NCBI GenBank assembly: GCA_031267635.1
Contig: JAIRYX010000510.1
Span: 1-6,626, forward strand
Length of the DNA stretch: 6,626 nucleotides
Direction of reading: 5' to 3'
From: Planctomycetaceae bacterium
GTDB lineage: Bacteria; Planctomycetota; Planctomycetia; Pirellulales; Thermoguttaceae
Shown here: positions 6,261 to 6,626 of the stretch, one piece after another
Numbering within the stretch: the first letter of the stretch is position 1
Layout of the letters: every line of letters starts with the position of its first letter
Position numbers and translations under genes: made by a program
The notes under the pieces: generated by a model
Told to the model about the DNA's origin: nothing
The model's database searches: none
The model's input: only the letters and a program-made list of their open reading frames with translations

Positions 6261-6626
6261 TTGGGACAAGTCCCAAAGCCGTTGGGACAAGTCCCAGAGC
6301 TGTTGGGACAAGTCCCAGAGCTGTTGGGACAAGTCCCAAAGCCGTTGGGACAAGTCCCAAAGCTGTTGGGACAAGTCCCAGAGCTGTTGGGACAAGTCCC
6401 AGAGCTGTTGGGACAAGTCCCAAAGCTGTTGGGACAAGTCCCAAAGCCGTTGGGACAAGTCCCAGAGCTGTTGGGACAAGTCCCAAAGCTGTTGGGACAA
6501 GTCCCAAAGCTGTTGGGACAAGTCCCAAAGCTGTTGGGACAAGTCCCAAAGCCGTTGGGACAAGTCCCAAAGCCGTTGGGATAAGTCCCAAAGCTGTTGG
6601 GACAAGTCCCAAAGCCGTTGGGATAA
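6261..6626. repeat. Tandem array of 21-bp hairpin-forming units, cut by the window edge
   Basis: Seventeen full units begin every 21 bases from 6261 to 6597, with a partial eighteenth at 6618-6626. No insertion, deletion or spacer interrupts the period. Each unit is TTGGGAC, then AA, then GTCCCAR, then AGCYG. GTCCCAA of one unit and TTGGGAC of the next are complementary, giving a 7-bp stem with a 5-nt AGCYG loop, and neighbouring hairpins are separated by AA. Variation is confined to three sites: R (A or G), Y (C or T), and the last C of TTGGGAC, which is T in the units at 6576 and 6618. All six frames are open through the array because the period is a multiple of three and the unit has no stop, so long open frames here are uninformative. 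It is not a CRISPR array, since there are no spacers. The role is unknown; a structured RNA, a protein-binding array or a heptapeptide-coding region are the options. Confidence 0.95.

Noticed and set aside
6210..6626. Long open frames through the array on both strands, with heptads such as LWDLSQQ, GLVPTAL and VPKLLGQ
   Set aside because: All six frames are open because the unit is 21 bases and has no stop in any frame, so openness carries no information. No ribosome binding site or start outside the repeat is visible. The GLVPTAL frame is kept as a finding, not as a gene.
6261..6626. CRISPR array
   Set aside because: Units are contiguous with no unique spacers, the unit is only 21 bases, and no Cas-like gene is present.

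Overview
The window looks like accessory chromosome of a member of the Planctomycetota. This rests on protein style, since no marker gene is present. It carries a small lipoprotein with a transthyretin/carboxypeptidase-regulatory-like domain, a long secreted beta-rich protein, and a lipoprotein with a WEAKQ / RGF.G / WLPYD pattern that I associate with planctomycetes. A DUF1573-like C-terminal tail sits at the left edge. No rRNA, tRNA, transposase, integrase or CRISPR array is visible.

Layout. Bases 2-124 (+) are the 3' end of a gene that starts outside the window. Bases 284-736 (+) encode a 150-residue lipoprotein. Bases 737-982 hold two large nested or adjacent dyads sharing an octamer; the first may be a terminator. 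Bases 983-3508 (+) encode an 841-residue secreted protein whose C-terminal module is duplicated internally. Bases 3509-3655 separate convergent genes and contain a 10-bp inverted repeat. Bases 3656-5263 (-) encode a lipoprotein with a folded N-terminal domain and a long Q/N/S/A-rich tail. Bases 5438-6106 (-) encode a 222-residue soluble protein of unknown function with a strong ribosome binding site. A 10-bp dyad lies just upstream of it, followed by a tandem array of 21-bp units from 6261 to the right edge, with decayed copies at 6185-6260.

The left half reads as envelope or secreted proteins of unknown role on the + strand. The right half is the more unusual part. There a conserved-looking soluble protein of unknown function sits head-on to an array of at least 17 near-identical units. 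Each unit junction can fold into a 7-bp stem with a 5-nt loop, and neighbouring hairpins are separated by two A residues. The array is cut by the window edge. All six reading frames through it are open, so the long open frames there are not by themselves evidence of a gene. The pairing of this protein with the hairpin array is the best candidate for an undescribed system in this window, but the functional link is inference from adjacency.
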